From: Prunella strophiata
Taxonomy: Eukaryota > Chordata > Aves > Passeriformes > Prunellidae
Assembly: GCA_036583965.1 (NCBI GenBank)
Contig: JAZBQD010000014.1
Location: 39,728,990 to 39,792,989 of the forward strand
Length of the DNA: 64,000 nucleotides
Direction: 5' to 3'
Positions 1 to 21,200 of the stretch are shown one piece after another. A program made the translations under genes and the position numbers. Each line of letters opens with the position of its first letter. Position 1 is the first letter of the stretch. The notes beneath the pieces were generated by a model. That model was not told the origin of the DNA. It ran no database searches and saw only the letters and a list, made by a program, of their open reading frames with translations.

Positions 1-9358
<9,358 letters not shown>

Positions 9359-12300
9359 CTTAAAAACAGAAAGTTCAATACACTGAATTATAATTTAGTA
9401 GAATACATGAAAGGGACTTACTTAAATTAGAAGGAAATATAAATGTCCAAACCCCAACTGTAACTCCAAAGACAGGGAGAATGAAGAACAACCAAGCAGA
9501 GGAATAAGAGGTGAAACATGGAAACAAAAATAAGCCAAACAACCAAAACTAATGCCATTGGAACAACACCTCTCTGAATTTAAGGTCTGTATTCCCCAAA
9601 CTTTGTTCAAAAGATCAACTGGAAAGGTGAAAATCTTATAATCACTTTACTGTTGTACATGGTGTTGAAATGATCAAGTAACAAAATATACAGAAAAGAG
9701 GCAAAAACACATGCACAAGGTCTAAAGGTAAGCAAGACCTGTAATTGAATTCCATTATTCTGTACATATGCCAAAGAACAAACATTAGAGACTATGGCAG
9801 ATATGCATACAGATATTTTACATCACTTTGGTTCTGGAAGTTGCATTTCAGTGGAACCGTAAAGGAGCTGGACTAACAACACATAAAAAACTACTTTTAC
9901 ATGAGCTCGAAAAAAGCCACAATCAACGCAAGCATTTTCATTCACTTGCTAGAACCAGCAATTACTACTGAAAGAAATTAAGGGACATTTCTCTCATTTC
10001 TAGAATTTCATATAGGGTATGTCACATCTACAGAACTTCCCCACCCTTCCTGAAATATGAACTGTCAAATACTCGGGTCTTCACAGATTCAAGAAAGAGG
10101 AAAAAAAGTTTGATTAAATTAAAATTATTAACATAAAATAGAACATTAGAACTGCCAGATTTTCCTGTTTGCCAAAACAGCAGGAGCTGCAGGTGAATAC
10201 CCTTAACTTTTTGGTTTAATTAACACACTGATTTTGCCATTAAACCTAGCAAAAGGCTCTAAAATCAAAAATGGAGCTTCCCAAACCTAAAGAATCTCAA
10301 GACCAAAATGGCAACTGGACCAGGGAAGCTCCTACAGCAGAGATCTTTGCTCAGCTTGGCAGGGGACACTGCATGCTACTTGTGCGTGATATCTGACAGG
10401 AAACTGCTGACTGATACTCAAAGAAAGAAGCATTTCCTGTAACTGTTGAAGAAGAGGCATGACAGAATTTCCTATATCTGTTACCAGAAGGTGAGCGGCA
10501 CTTTGTGAGAGCTCCCTGGTGCACAGGTGACACAGAGCCTCGGAGGAAGCCGCAGGCAGCCGCCGCTCCCCCAGCCTGCGCCGGCAGCAGCGGGAGCGCA
10601 CTCCCGCGCCCCGCTCCTGATCCTACCGTGCCACGCTGCCGACACGCACACACGTTCTCACCGCTCTGAGCACGCTTCTCTACCTGTACTGACTGCAGAT
10701 TGCACACTTTCGTTTAGCTGTTCGCTCATGTGAGATGTGAAGCTTCTTGCAAAGCTGTCCCGAAACATCCAAGGAATGACATGTAGCATATAGAATGCAA
10801 AGACACAAAGCAAAGACCGGACATTACTCCCCAGTTAACTGAGAGTCATGCAGCAACACCATTTGCAAAATCTAGATAAAGTTCTTAATGCATCAGGAAG
10901 GGACAAAAGTTTTTCTGTCAAATCTACACAACAAAAAAAACCTCCTAACACCACATCCCCAACCCTGAGAATTCTTGGTGAACTCTGACAAGACAGTTTG
11001 CAATAGTAGGATAAGATGACTTCTCCCACTTGGGCAATTACTGAAGATGCCAACGAGCTATCTACAATGCAGACACAGAAGGTGCAGAAGAGAGGATGCA
11101 AAGAAATAACGCACAGCCTGCTCTGTAAACCATCTGCAAAATCTTCAAGTTAAAACATTCTTCTCATAATTAAACCCATTTCTAACAGGCCAGCTGGCAC
11201 ATTACCAGTAAGCATGTATTTTGTGATTTACTTCAAAACAACATTCATTAAACTCATACCAAGACACAGAAACTTAACAAATCCTTTCTAATCAGACAGA
11301 AAGTGCACAGAAATTCTTCATCGACATCTATTGAAATAAAACCAAAAATTAGCAGCCCATTAAGAGACTGAATTATTACATTTCCCAAAATAATAAAGAT
11401 GAGGTAGCTTATGTACAAGATCAGCTCTTTTTCTTTACCTTAGTACTCTATAACTAAATATGCACAAAGGTCAATGGATGAAAAAACAAAAAAACGTGAC
11501 TGTAACAGATGATCTTCAGCATCATTCAGTGGATATTAAGAATAACCCCAAACCAGAAAGTCCTTTAATGTATTCTCAGGGTCTGGGGCTTTTTCACTCT
11601 TAAAACTAAATACAGATATAAATATAACAATATTAATCCCAGGGTAGATGTTACGTGGCAAAACAAAGTCAGTGTTGAACTATTACCCTTTTTTTGTTAA
11701 AAGAGTACATTGTTTTTGGCAGTCTTCACTTTTAAGGTATAAAGTCTCATTCAGCTTTAACCTTTCAAATTACAATAATTAGATCGAATAACATGTTAGG
11801 CCTCCTTTAATACTTTGTGTTCTCTGACAAAGTCATAACTGATCTTTGCTAAATACTCAGCATCTCAAGTTCTCTTCATTTCTTCCACTATATTTCTAAA
11901 TCAAGTTACTAAGGTGTCCTATTAAAATAATAAAAAAAAAAAGGCACTAACTGCATGACTGATCCTGTCCCCAGACTTTATGCTGAACTTTCTATTTCTT
12001 CACATCGCACTTATGGTCACTAAGTCTAGTATAAAATGAGTCAAAAGCCCCTCACATACATCTAAAGAAATCTTTCCAGCTAGCAGTTTGATTTATTGTC
12101 CCCCATGACTCATTAGCATTTCAGGGGCTTGGGAGATGCTTTTTTGAAGGTGCCCCTTTTTGAAGATTTTTCTGCTTCTGGTCATGCTACTACTCTTTTA
12201 ATCTATCAGCAGAGGAGATCATAATAAAAAAAGACTGCATTGCTAATGCAGCTTTTTTTAAAAATCCCTGTGTTTTGAAGCAGGAGTACTGACTGCTTCT

Positions 12301-12960
12301 AATTAATAGGAAGGAATTTTCTGCTACCTCAGGCACATGGGATAAGCGCACAAAGCAGGTATAGCTCCCCTTTTGACAGCTGCAATATGCAACTTCACCA
12401 TGCAAGCAGGGACAGATTATGAAGTTCAAGCAATGGCTCTTTCTGCTCACAGGCAAGATCCTATATGCCACCAAAGCCAACAGGCAAAGTGCTGAGGTTC
12501 CAAATAAATGTTATTCACAGTCTGTTAACTATAACGTTTTGTACTTTCCTGTATGCCCTCTCTCAAGGTTTGGAAAAAAAGCTTCTCCCCCTAAAGCTCC
12601 TGCTTCCTAGCCCCTGCTTTCTTCAGCTATAACCTCCTTAGGGGGTTTCCAGTGCAACAGCTGGCATCTCAGTCATGGAAATACCCTGCCCTTGGCCACA
12701 CAAGGTGCTGCTTGAACTCTAAAATTCTTCCCAAAGCACTCCAAACAACTGGCAAGCCTGGCTCCAGTGCTGCTCATCACCCTACTCTAGCATGTCCGGT
12801 CCGTAACGCAGGTAGAGGGCTCGGCCTGTCTGGGACTGCAGCTCCTGGGAACCAGCGGAGGGCCACGTCCTTCTCTCGGCGGGGAGGGGGCAGGGCACAG
12901 CACCGGGGCTCATCCCCACAGCAGGACGAGATTCCCGACGTAAAACTTTAACAACTCCTA
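9359..12960 (-). other. TBK1: Probable TBK1 intron 1
   Basis: The sequence between exon 2 and the CpG island. Mostly AT-rich and unremarkable, with an isolated GC-rich patch at about 10535-10640. No protein-coding exon is recognised. Confidence 0.55.
10535..10640. promoter_or_regulatory. Small isolated GC/CpG-rich patch
   Basis: A short CpG-dense stretch in AT-rich sequence, 1.2 kb upstream of TBK1 exon 2. Possible minus-strand donors flank it (CTG|GTAACA near 10480 and GCG|GTGAGA near 10660). It could be an alternative TBK1 first exon or a CpG-rich repeat remnant. There is no direct evidence of transcription. Confidence 0.3.
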
Positions 12961-13480
12961 CAGCCACGAAGGCGACGCCGCTTCCTGAGTCACATTCACG
13001 GGGACAGAAGGCACCGAGCCCGGGGCAAGTGCCGGGCCCCGGGCACGCTGCAGAGGCCACAGGCCGGCCGCGCCTGGTCCCGGCCACCGCACGCCCGGGC
13101 CCGCCGCTCCCTGGGGGCGCGCCGCCGCCGCCCGCGACCCGGCAGCTCCCGCGAAGGCCCCGCCGCCGCCCCGGGAAACTGCGACCATCGCGCCCGGCGG
13201 CTGCCGGCTCCCCTGGGCACAGCGCGGTGGCGGCGAGGGCACGCGGCCGGCGCAGCCCACTTCGGTTCGGCCCGGCCCTCCGCGGCCACCCCCGAGCCCG
13301 CCCTGCCCTGCCCGGCCCGCAGCCCCACGCACCAGCCGCTCCCGCCGGCCTGCCCAGCGCCCCGGCCGCTTCCGGCTTCCTGCCGCGGCGCGGGGAGGCG
13401 GAGCGGAGCGGGCCAGGCGCCGCCCGGGCCGCCGCGCCCTGCCCTGCCCGCCCGGCCGGGCCCGAGCCGCGCACCGCGAG
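12960..13480 (-). promoter_or_regulatory. TBK1: CpG island, probable TBK1 promoter and noncoding exon 1
   Basis: A strongly GC- and CpG-rich block about 3.6-4.1 kb upstream of TBK1 exon 2, between TBK1 and the XPOT 3' end. A plausible minus-strand donor CTG|GTGCGT lies near 13335. An AP-1-like TGAGTCA is at 12986-12992. Assignment to TBK1 rests on position, since exon 2 needs an upstream noncoding exon and no other gene starts here. The exact start site is not determined. Confidence 0.6.
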
Positions 13481-14481
13481 AGAGGAAAACAGCTGGGAAA
13501 CATGGGGAAGTGGGAGTGGGGTGTTGGATAAAAGTGGTCACTCTGAGTGTGTTCGCTGGCGCGATGTTCCCAAAGGGCTCGGAGCGTTTCCGGGGAGGGT
13601 TCCGTAGTGATTTTTTTGCTGCGTAATCGGTCGGGCGAAGGCTTCGCTTCCTCGGCTCCCCAGACAGAGCTCTGCCCCCGCCCCGAGCGCTGAGCCGGAG
13701 CCGGGAGACCCCCGCCTCCCCACGGCGGGATCAAGGCATGTCCGGGAGAAATGTCTTCCCGCCCTGTGTCATTTCTCTCTGTTTCACCTTGTTAAAACCT
13801 TACGAAATCGCGCCAGTTTTCACATCCCTGCTCCCGCTCAGTTGTTACCGATGTGTTTTCAAACGAAAGTTCTCGGCTGATTCATCCCTTGCTATGTTTT
13901 TTTTGTCTGTCCGGTAATGTTGCTGTGCCAGTAAATTATCTGTATAATGAAATATTGATAGCTTTATAATTTATGCATAATGTAATCTGATCATAATTAT
14001 AATGCGAAAATAGCGAAAATATTTTTTTTTTTTTTTTTCCTTCCAAGACGATCCCTCTTTTGATGCTCTGTATTTCCTGTTTGGAGTTGCCATCTTCCCA
14101 AATCTTGGAAGCCTGTTCTCTTGAGGAACTGACAGCGTCCTCTTGCTCCCAGGCTTTCTTTGTTGTTACCATCTTACCTTTCAGAAGCTTTATCAAAAGT
14201 TCAGACTTTCTCTGCTTCACTTGTTACAGAGGCACTAAGGTTCTTTCTGAAGTTCTCCTTAGTGAAACTGATAAATTGACTTTGATGCATTTATGGTCTT
14301 AATATAAATGCTTAATTTATATTCCCCATTTGTGGGCATTTGAACTTTGCTTTATAAAGCAATACTGTAGAGGGGGACAGTTCCCTGCTACATTTGCATT
14401 CTGTCCTTGCATCTTTCAAAACACTGCAGTGATCCTCAGAAGTTATATGGTTTCCCTCCGTACCCAGCTTTCCAAGCCATA

Positions 14482-14505
14482 TCTTTTTTTTTTTTTTTTT
14501 TTTTT
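14482..14505. repeat. Poly(T) homopolymer tract
   Basis: An uninterrupted run of about 24 T. It is a simple repeat, possibly an old retroposon tail. Confidence 0.9.
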
Positions 14506-14709
14506 GGTCAGCTACATACCCATGAGCCAGCTTTGTTTTCTTCAGAAATGTTCATCAGATTGATTAATCCAGTAGGATTTTAGCAAGGGCCCCACAGAAT
14601 CAGGAAAATGCCTGTGAACTTTGTGAATATGTATTTGCTTCCAGTTTTGAATAGAACAAAACTGTTGGTTAAGTATGATGATGCTTAATAAAACTGGATG
14701 TCTTAAGTC

Positions 14710-14850
14710 ATAGTCTCATTGAGGATGATGAGGTCTCTGGTCCAGTCACCTGCTCAAAGCAGTGCCAATGCTGACTTCAGCCCAGGCTCCCCAGGACCTT
14801 GTTTACTTCAGGCCTTAGAGTATCTCAGATGCAGTGCCACCCAGCCCCTG
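14710..14850 (-). mobile_element. CR1-like LINE fragment
   Basis: Contains the typical antisense CR1 core CCTGCTCAAAGCAGTGCCAA followed by a degenerate GACTTCAG...CAGGACCTTGTT segment. It is diverged and 5'-truncated. The orientation is inferred from the usual CR1 3' end motif. Confidence 0.65.
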
Positions 14851-15629
14851 GGTCTGGCCACTGACTGCTCTCACTGCAGTTACCATCCATGTGCTTTCCC
14901 CTGTTCTTGAAGCAATGAACAAGATTTATAGGGATTGCATGATCCAAACTGTTCGTTTTTTGGGGGTATGTCTGCAACATAATCAGTGATCCTTATTGCA
15001 CAGATGATCTGCTCTAACCTTTAAATGTTTCGCAGCATGAATCAGAGGAAAACATTATATCCAATTTAAGAATAGGAGAAAACAGACACAAAAAAGGAAG
15101 GTGCCATTGCAGTTTCATTCTAGAATATTTTTACTGTGCTTGCTTCCATTTCTTTTTAACAGATGAGTAAAACTTTTGGTATTCCTCACCTCTCTTGTAT
15201 TTGGATTCTCATTCCTGTTCAAAAATTCACCAGTCTGTAGCTGCATAGGCCTGAAAGCTTGTCAGTCTTTAGCCATTACACCAGCTTGTAAATAAAAGGT
15301 ACCATCTCCCTAGAAAAAGTGCCTCATCTTTAATTATGACTTGCAGTTGTATTTCTCACTTAAACACTCTTTGCAAGAGGAAACTTGCCTTATACACTAG
15401 AGGAGTTACCTCCATGATGATGATTTTAAACATCTTCAGTCTAGATAGAGGGGCATTTTGACCACAACAGTTAAGTCATACAGGAAAGCTGCAGGTGGTT
15501 GTGTTTGGTGCAGCCTTTAAATTAGATCATGAATGTTTGTCTGGAAAAGAATAAATTGTGATTGTCAACCCAATCTCTCCATGGAGTGCTCTCATTTATC
15601 TCTTCTTTCCCTTCTACCCCACAAGAAAT

Positions 15630-15740
15630 ATTCAGAGTCATAGAATATGCTGACTTGGAAGGGACCTACCAAGGATCCTTGAGTTGCAACTTCTGGCTCT
15701 ACACCAGACCATCCCTGAGAGTCACCATGTGCTTGAGTAG
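15630..15740 (-). mobile_element. CR1 LINE 3'-end fragment
   Basis: Reads TCATAGAATATGCTGACTTGGAAGGGACC then a diverged GGATC...GAGTTGCAAC and CACCATGTG core. This is the reverse complement of a typical CR1 3' end, so the element is on the minus strand. Confidence 0.8.
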
Positions 15741-17649
15741 TTTTCATATTATGTTCAAAGTATCTAAACACTGCCTGAAAAATCTAGTTCACACTCTTGA
15801 TTATGAGGTGCATCACTAGATTTCTCTTTGGGGGCAAGTAATGAACTTCTCAGTCCAGATGTTAAAAAAAAACCCATGCACAGCAGGAACCCACTTCTTT
15901 CAAAGTAAAGATACAGAAACCCAGCAACTTGCCTTTCTAAACCTTGATTCTTTGCAAAGAATGTTATTAGGCACTGCATACCCACCACAAACTCAACTAT
16001 GATATAGCAGCTGCAGACCTCCCATCTACACCACTGAAGGAAATTTCAAAAAACCAAAATAACCTGCTTGTAGCCAGAATCAGTAATTACATGTTAGGCT
16101 AAAGATACAGAAACTACCCCACAGGTGCAGGCTTTACAGCTCACGTTGCATAAACCCCAACAGGACAGTATGCTGATTGAGCAGTCAAAGCATACAAAAG
16201 TAAACAATCCTTTTTTAATTCAAGCTGAACCAACTTGCATTCTCTGAAGATCCAGACTACTCATCCTACAGGCTACTTGTTCAGTGATAGATGGGAGGGC
16301 AGTTTATAATAGAGGCACACCCACATAATGGGTGTCACACGCAGCTCTATCCCTACACTTGGCACACTCTGCTTTCTATCAGTTCTCACCTGCCACCACC
16401 AAGAGCAGGCAACACACTGTGAGGGGGAAGTGTTTCTGCTGCTTCAGCTTCCTGGATAGCTGATTATGGGCACAGATGAGCTCTAGATTTGGCACAAAGG
16501 GACCTACAGAATGGTGAAGGATGGTGAAGTTGAGGAAGGAAGAGTCTCTTTTGGCAGAGGCCAGTTTCAAGACTTTCCTCATGAGGGTCTAATTTGATAA
16601 CAGCTAAATCATCCTCTTAGCAGTACTACCCTTACTTGAGGAGACAAAACCCTAATTCACATATAAAAACTTATAGTGACTCAAAGTCAAACCCAAAAAG
16701 CTTTATGGTTCACTTCATAATCTGCCTACTGAAAGCTCTCCCCTCGGTGTGGTAAAGCTTCCATAACTGTGGGGGAGGAGGCTAAGACAGACACAGAAGA
16801 CTGACAGTAAATCCCCAGCCATAGCTGCAGTGTCAGGGGTGCAGCCTTCATGCTGGAAGGTGCCAGGAGAATGGCAACACTTGGAAAGCACCCAGTTAGA
16901 GAGGGAAGGCTTTTAGTGTTATGGGAGAAGATTAAATGGAGCATTGGTATGGCAGCAAAGGGAGGGAAACAGTACTGTGAAACTAGGAAATATGAAAAGC
17001 ACAACAAGCACTCATTCTGTGATACAACAAATCAAATAACAAGAAACTTTTGATTAAACACAAGTAAATCAGGAACAAAATCTTATAAAAGTAATACTGT
17101 CCTATTGAAGGTAGTAAAGGTACTTTCTTCCCTCAGTGAAAAATGAAAATGGCAGTATGCTCAAAACATCACCACACTCTGATCCTGGAGTTGCTTCTGA
17201 CCCACCTTCCCATTTATTTTTCAGTTAAAGTGAATGAAGAACACAGCACCACAGAGTCTAGGAAAAATGCCCATCTGATTACACTAGAAGTAAGTCAGCT
17301 TTTTACTATGGACATTAGCTCATGAGGGAAGTATTATAAATCCTATGCATGGCACAACTCGAACTTTCCCCTGCCCCTATGAGATAGTTATAAAAACCTG
17401 TCATGTTAGAGAATTAAAAAAATAAAAGTAGAAGCATTCTACTAAAAATCACTGTTTAGACCATCGATGCTACTGAAATACTGCAGTTAATGCAATTCTT
17501 TCTGCCAGCATCTTCCACATGCAAGGGAGTAATATATTTATTACCTAATCACCAGAAAAATTGCTAGCTTCTACTCAGATATAACAGCCAGAAGATTCAA
17601 GAATGCTGTAGCTTCTAAAAATTCAGCTAAAATGATTCAGAGAGACTTA

Positions 17650-18261
17650 GACATTTCACTGCATCAAATTTTATTGTTTTTATAAAAAAAAGATAGAACC
17701 AGATGCTACTTTTAAGTGAAATCATTTATTACACCAATCTGTTTTATAGGAGGTATATATATATATTTTATCATTAAGACAACTTCAATAAAATGACTAT
17801 CTACAAGAAGGACTTTGATTGTTTTATTTTCATGTCACCATACATGAACAAATGAATTTTATGTCTTATTAAAACATTTTACTCCGTATCAAAAATGTAC
17901 ACATTTTAATAACCATTGCTATGGTCTGAAGGTATTTTTACATTTAATTCATTTAATTTAAAAAATAAGTGTAATTTCCTTGCTGTATGTGTTACAGTGT
18001 AAGCTTAACTCATCCTATACATAATAAAAGTTTGTGTATACAGATAATTTTTCATGTTGTCACATACCTTCATGTCTGAGACACAGGTGGGGAATTTGCA
18101 TTTCTTTTTTGCTGAAGGTTAAAGTACATACTGATGTGAGCACAAAGCAACATTTCTTAAAAACAAAACCAGTTTGAATGGCACAAGAGTTAGCATTTTT
18201 ATAAATTAACAACCAGAGTTCTGCATTATGGAAACAGGTACATGAGATTCCAGTACTTTCC
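17650..18261 (-). other. XPOT: XPOT 3'UTR (approximate) with poly(A) signals
   Basis: AT-rich sequence after the stop. AATAAA hexamers on the minus strand lie at 17823-17828, 17725-17730 and 17670-17675. Which is used, and whether the UTR runs further, cannot be told from sequence alone. Confidence 0.45.
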
Positions 18262-18288
18262 TTAGGGCTTGGCTCGCTGGAAAAAAAC
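18262..18288 (-). CDS. XPOT: XPOT exon 25, coding part (residues 955-962 and stop)
   Basis: After a TTTCACAG acceptor it encodes VFFQRAKP and stops at TAA (18262-18264). The C-terminus matches the human protein. The 3'UTR follows. Confidence 0.95.
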   Translation of the reverse strand, partial: VFFQRAKP

Positions 18289-21200
18289 CTGTGAAAAATT
18301 ATTTTAAAAAAATTAGAACAAAGGAAATGTAAGATATGGAATATTTGAGGTATAAGAGGATTTGTTTGACAGAGCTCATTTTTGCATTTAACATACTGGT
18401 TAACACATTAAGGGTGTGACTTGGGCTATTTGTTTATGCTCACACTCTCAAAAATTATCTGTTCTGACACTCTCTACAATTATAGCATCACATTATTGCT
18501 TTTTCAAAAGCCACAAGAATATCAAACTACTGAGATGGCAAGGTGCTAAGAATGAATGACAATTTTATAGATGTAGGTTTGTTGTTTGCTCTGTCTTCCA
18601 ATTAACTGCTTTGCTATTGGAGATTCCCAATAGCTAAAAACTACTTAATAACTCAGTATTTTGGTTTTACTTCAAGTCATTTACTATGACTGAATGGTAT
18701 GGTAGAGTTCAAATGGAACTAAAAGCTACTGAAAGAAAAAAATCTTTATACCTTTAAGTAATTTTTAAAAACTTTAGCATCAGGCTGCTGAAGTGCTTGA
18801 CAGAATTCCTATAAGAAAGAACAAAGAAATAACTAAAAGAAATAACAAATAAGTAACTAAATGAAGCAACAAAACAACCTGAGATACATTCATATGTAAA
18901 GCCATTGATATTCATTTGTATTTTCCCTAATGTACAACTGAAGAAAAGCATGTTATGGATAAAAACTTGTAAAAGGCAATGACAGTCCAAATGCATTCCA
19001 CAGTGAAGAACTATTTGCTTGGTGGGGTTTTTTTTCAATTACAGGATATCTCATTCACTTTTAGCTGAGGAGACAGAAATAGGAGTATCTACAAGGATAT
19101 CTTCAAGTCAAAATTTGAATTATATTAGGAAGATTGTTTCGACAGTTACACGCACTGGACTTTTTTTTTTTTTTTTGCAAGGTACCCTTGCAGTATCTTT
19201 ACTTCTTATGATAAATTAATCCTATTCTCATATGCAATAACTGAGTAAATTTTACTGTAGGGATGAAAGGAGGTTAACTTTCTAAATATCCATTTCTCCC
19301 CATTTAACACTTATGATTGTTAAAGAGTTTTCCAAATATTCTTTTAGGAACTCCTACCTGGATTATCTCAGGAGCTACTTGCAAAGAAGGCAAATACTCT
19401 TGCTGAAGATACTGAATGCACTCAGGACCCTGAAGAAAAGTAGTACAGATTTTCTTCATGCATTTTTTTTAACAGATGGAAAAATCATAGCCCTATACTG
19501 TATGGTGGTCTACATCACCATTTCACAGAAAATGTTTAAGTTACTCTCAGCTGTTAGCAAACAAAAAAGATTGAAAAATCTTGGCATTAAAGGTTCTACT
19601 GCAATTTGGTATCTTTTGTTACACAGAAGAAAAAATGCACTAAAAATTGCACTGAAGTAAGAATTACAGTAGAGCCAAACAGTTTGGTCAACTGTAAGAG
19701 ATAGTGAAATTAGAGTTGCCTCCATAATTAACTATCTGACATTTGGAAGAAATAAAATATTTGGGTATTAGCATCTGCTTACTGCTTTACCATACTACTC
19801 CCATTGCAAATTCAGTAGCCAAGAGAAGATGAACACAGTACTTCTCTTGTAACATTGACTATGTAATCTGTAAAGAACTAAGCAATAAAATGGAATGTCC
19901 AAACCTTTGAATGAAACAAACATTTTGATTAACACTTCAGTTTATATTTATCAAATAACTTGCAGCACAGGAGAGATTACTGCACAAAGTGGCAGAATAC
20001 AAAAATAATCCAATAGATCTACCAAGGGAAAGTGAATCAACTTGACTAATTCACGAAAGTTACCCTGGAACCAGAACAGCAACAAAGTGAGCAGATTCTT
20101 GTCCTTAATGAAGAGTCAGTATTTTGCAATAATTTATCAAGAGGTAGAACTACTGGATTCCTGTATCCATGCACACTGATGATCATCCTGTTATTTTATA
20201 TAACAGTACAGGAGGAATTCATCCTAGCAAGAATCCAACTTTTGGAAAAGAAACCTGTGACAGTTATTCCCTATGAAGTATGCTGAAGCTTACCCTTTTG
20301 AGATGAATTGTTTTTAACGTCACTGCACATTCTGATAAAGCCTGAAATGTAACACAGAGCATTAGACTGTTGCATTGCTCTACTGGTTCACTATTCAAAG
20401 CTAAAGAACCTAATGAGACCCAAAAACAAGGGCTAGTTCATGCCATTATCCCTTCATTTTCCCCTCACACATTGCCAAGTCTTGACCTTCCAGGTTTTGT
20501 TCCACTCTAATCAGAAAAACTTCTGCACAGCTGAATCCAAAATGAACTAGAGAACAGCTAACTCTGTGTATTTGCTTTCACTGAACATTAGTTAATAGGT
20601 AATGCAGGTCAATGTTAAATACTTGGATCTCCAATTGATTTTGAGCCTAGGTAAACTACAGGATACACTACCACAATATTCAATAATTAATCAAACAGAT
20701 ACCTAAATGTAAAAAAATTCCACAAGACCTAAGGGATTTTATTTCTGAGATGACAATCTTTAATACCCCATGGCTACTGTAGGTTTGTTAGCTTCAGTCT
20801 GCCTCACAGGAAAGAATGCAAAAAAGCCATCCATGATACACACCAGTACTGTCTGGGCATCTGCTAAGTCAAATGTTTGCTTCAAAGGTGCTAAGAAACA
20901 TGCAGGAACAATGTGCTTGTAGACAAAGTCTGCAAAACCTACTGGTCCATCTTTACCTCCTAAAAAGAAAAAAAAGTATTTCAAGTTCTATTACCTCTTC
21001 ATGGGTAGTAGCAGATGGAAAGGAATTCTGGAAAGACATTCTTACCCCAGAGCTCCACCAGCTTAGAAAGAATAATAAAACAAGTCTTCTGTGCAATAGG
21101 ATCTGGGTAATCCACCGCTCCTTGAATGACAGTGAACAACACACGTTCCACATTCTCTGCACCTTAAACACATTAAAATGAACTTGTCACTTCAAACTGC

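Larger units (their letters stand above)
13500..17640. other. Intergenic region between TBK1 promoter and XPOT 3' end
   Basis: AT-rich, with CR1-derived fragments near 14710-14850 and 15630-15740 and a T-tract at about 14482-14505. No coding exon or RNA gene was recognised on either strand. Confidence 0.6.

Noticed and set aside
12782..13734. Overlapping 181-258 codon minus-strand frames and a 192-codon plus-strand frame
   Set aside because: By-products of the 13-kb CpG island: low-complexity Ala/Gly/Arg/Pro, overlapping in several frames, no domain, and no conserved start.
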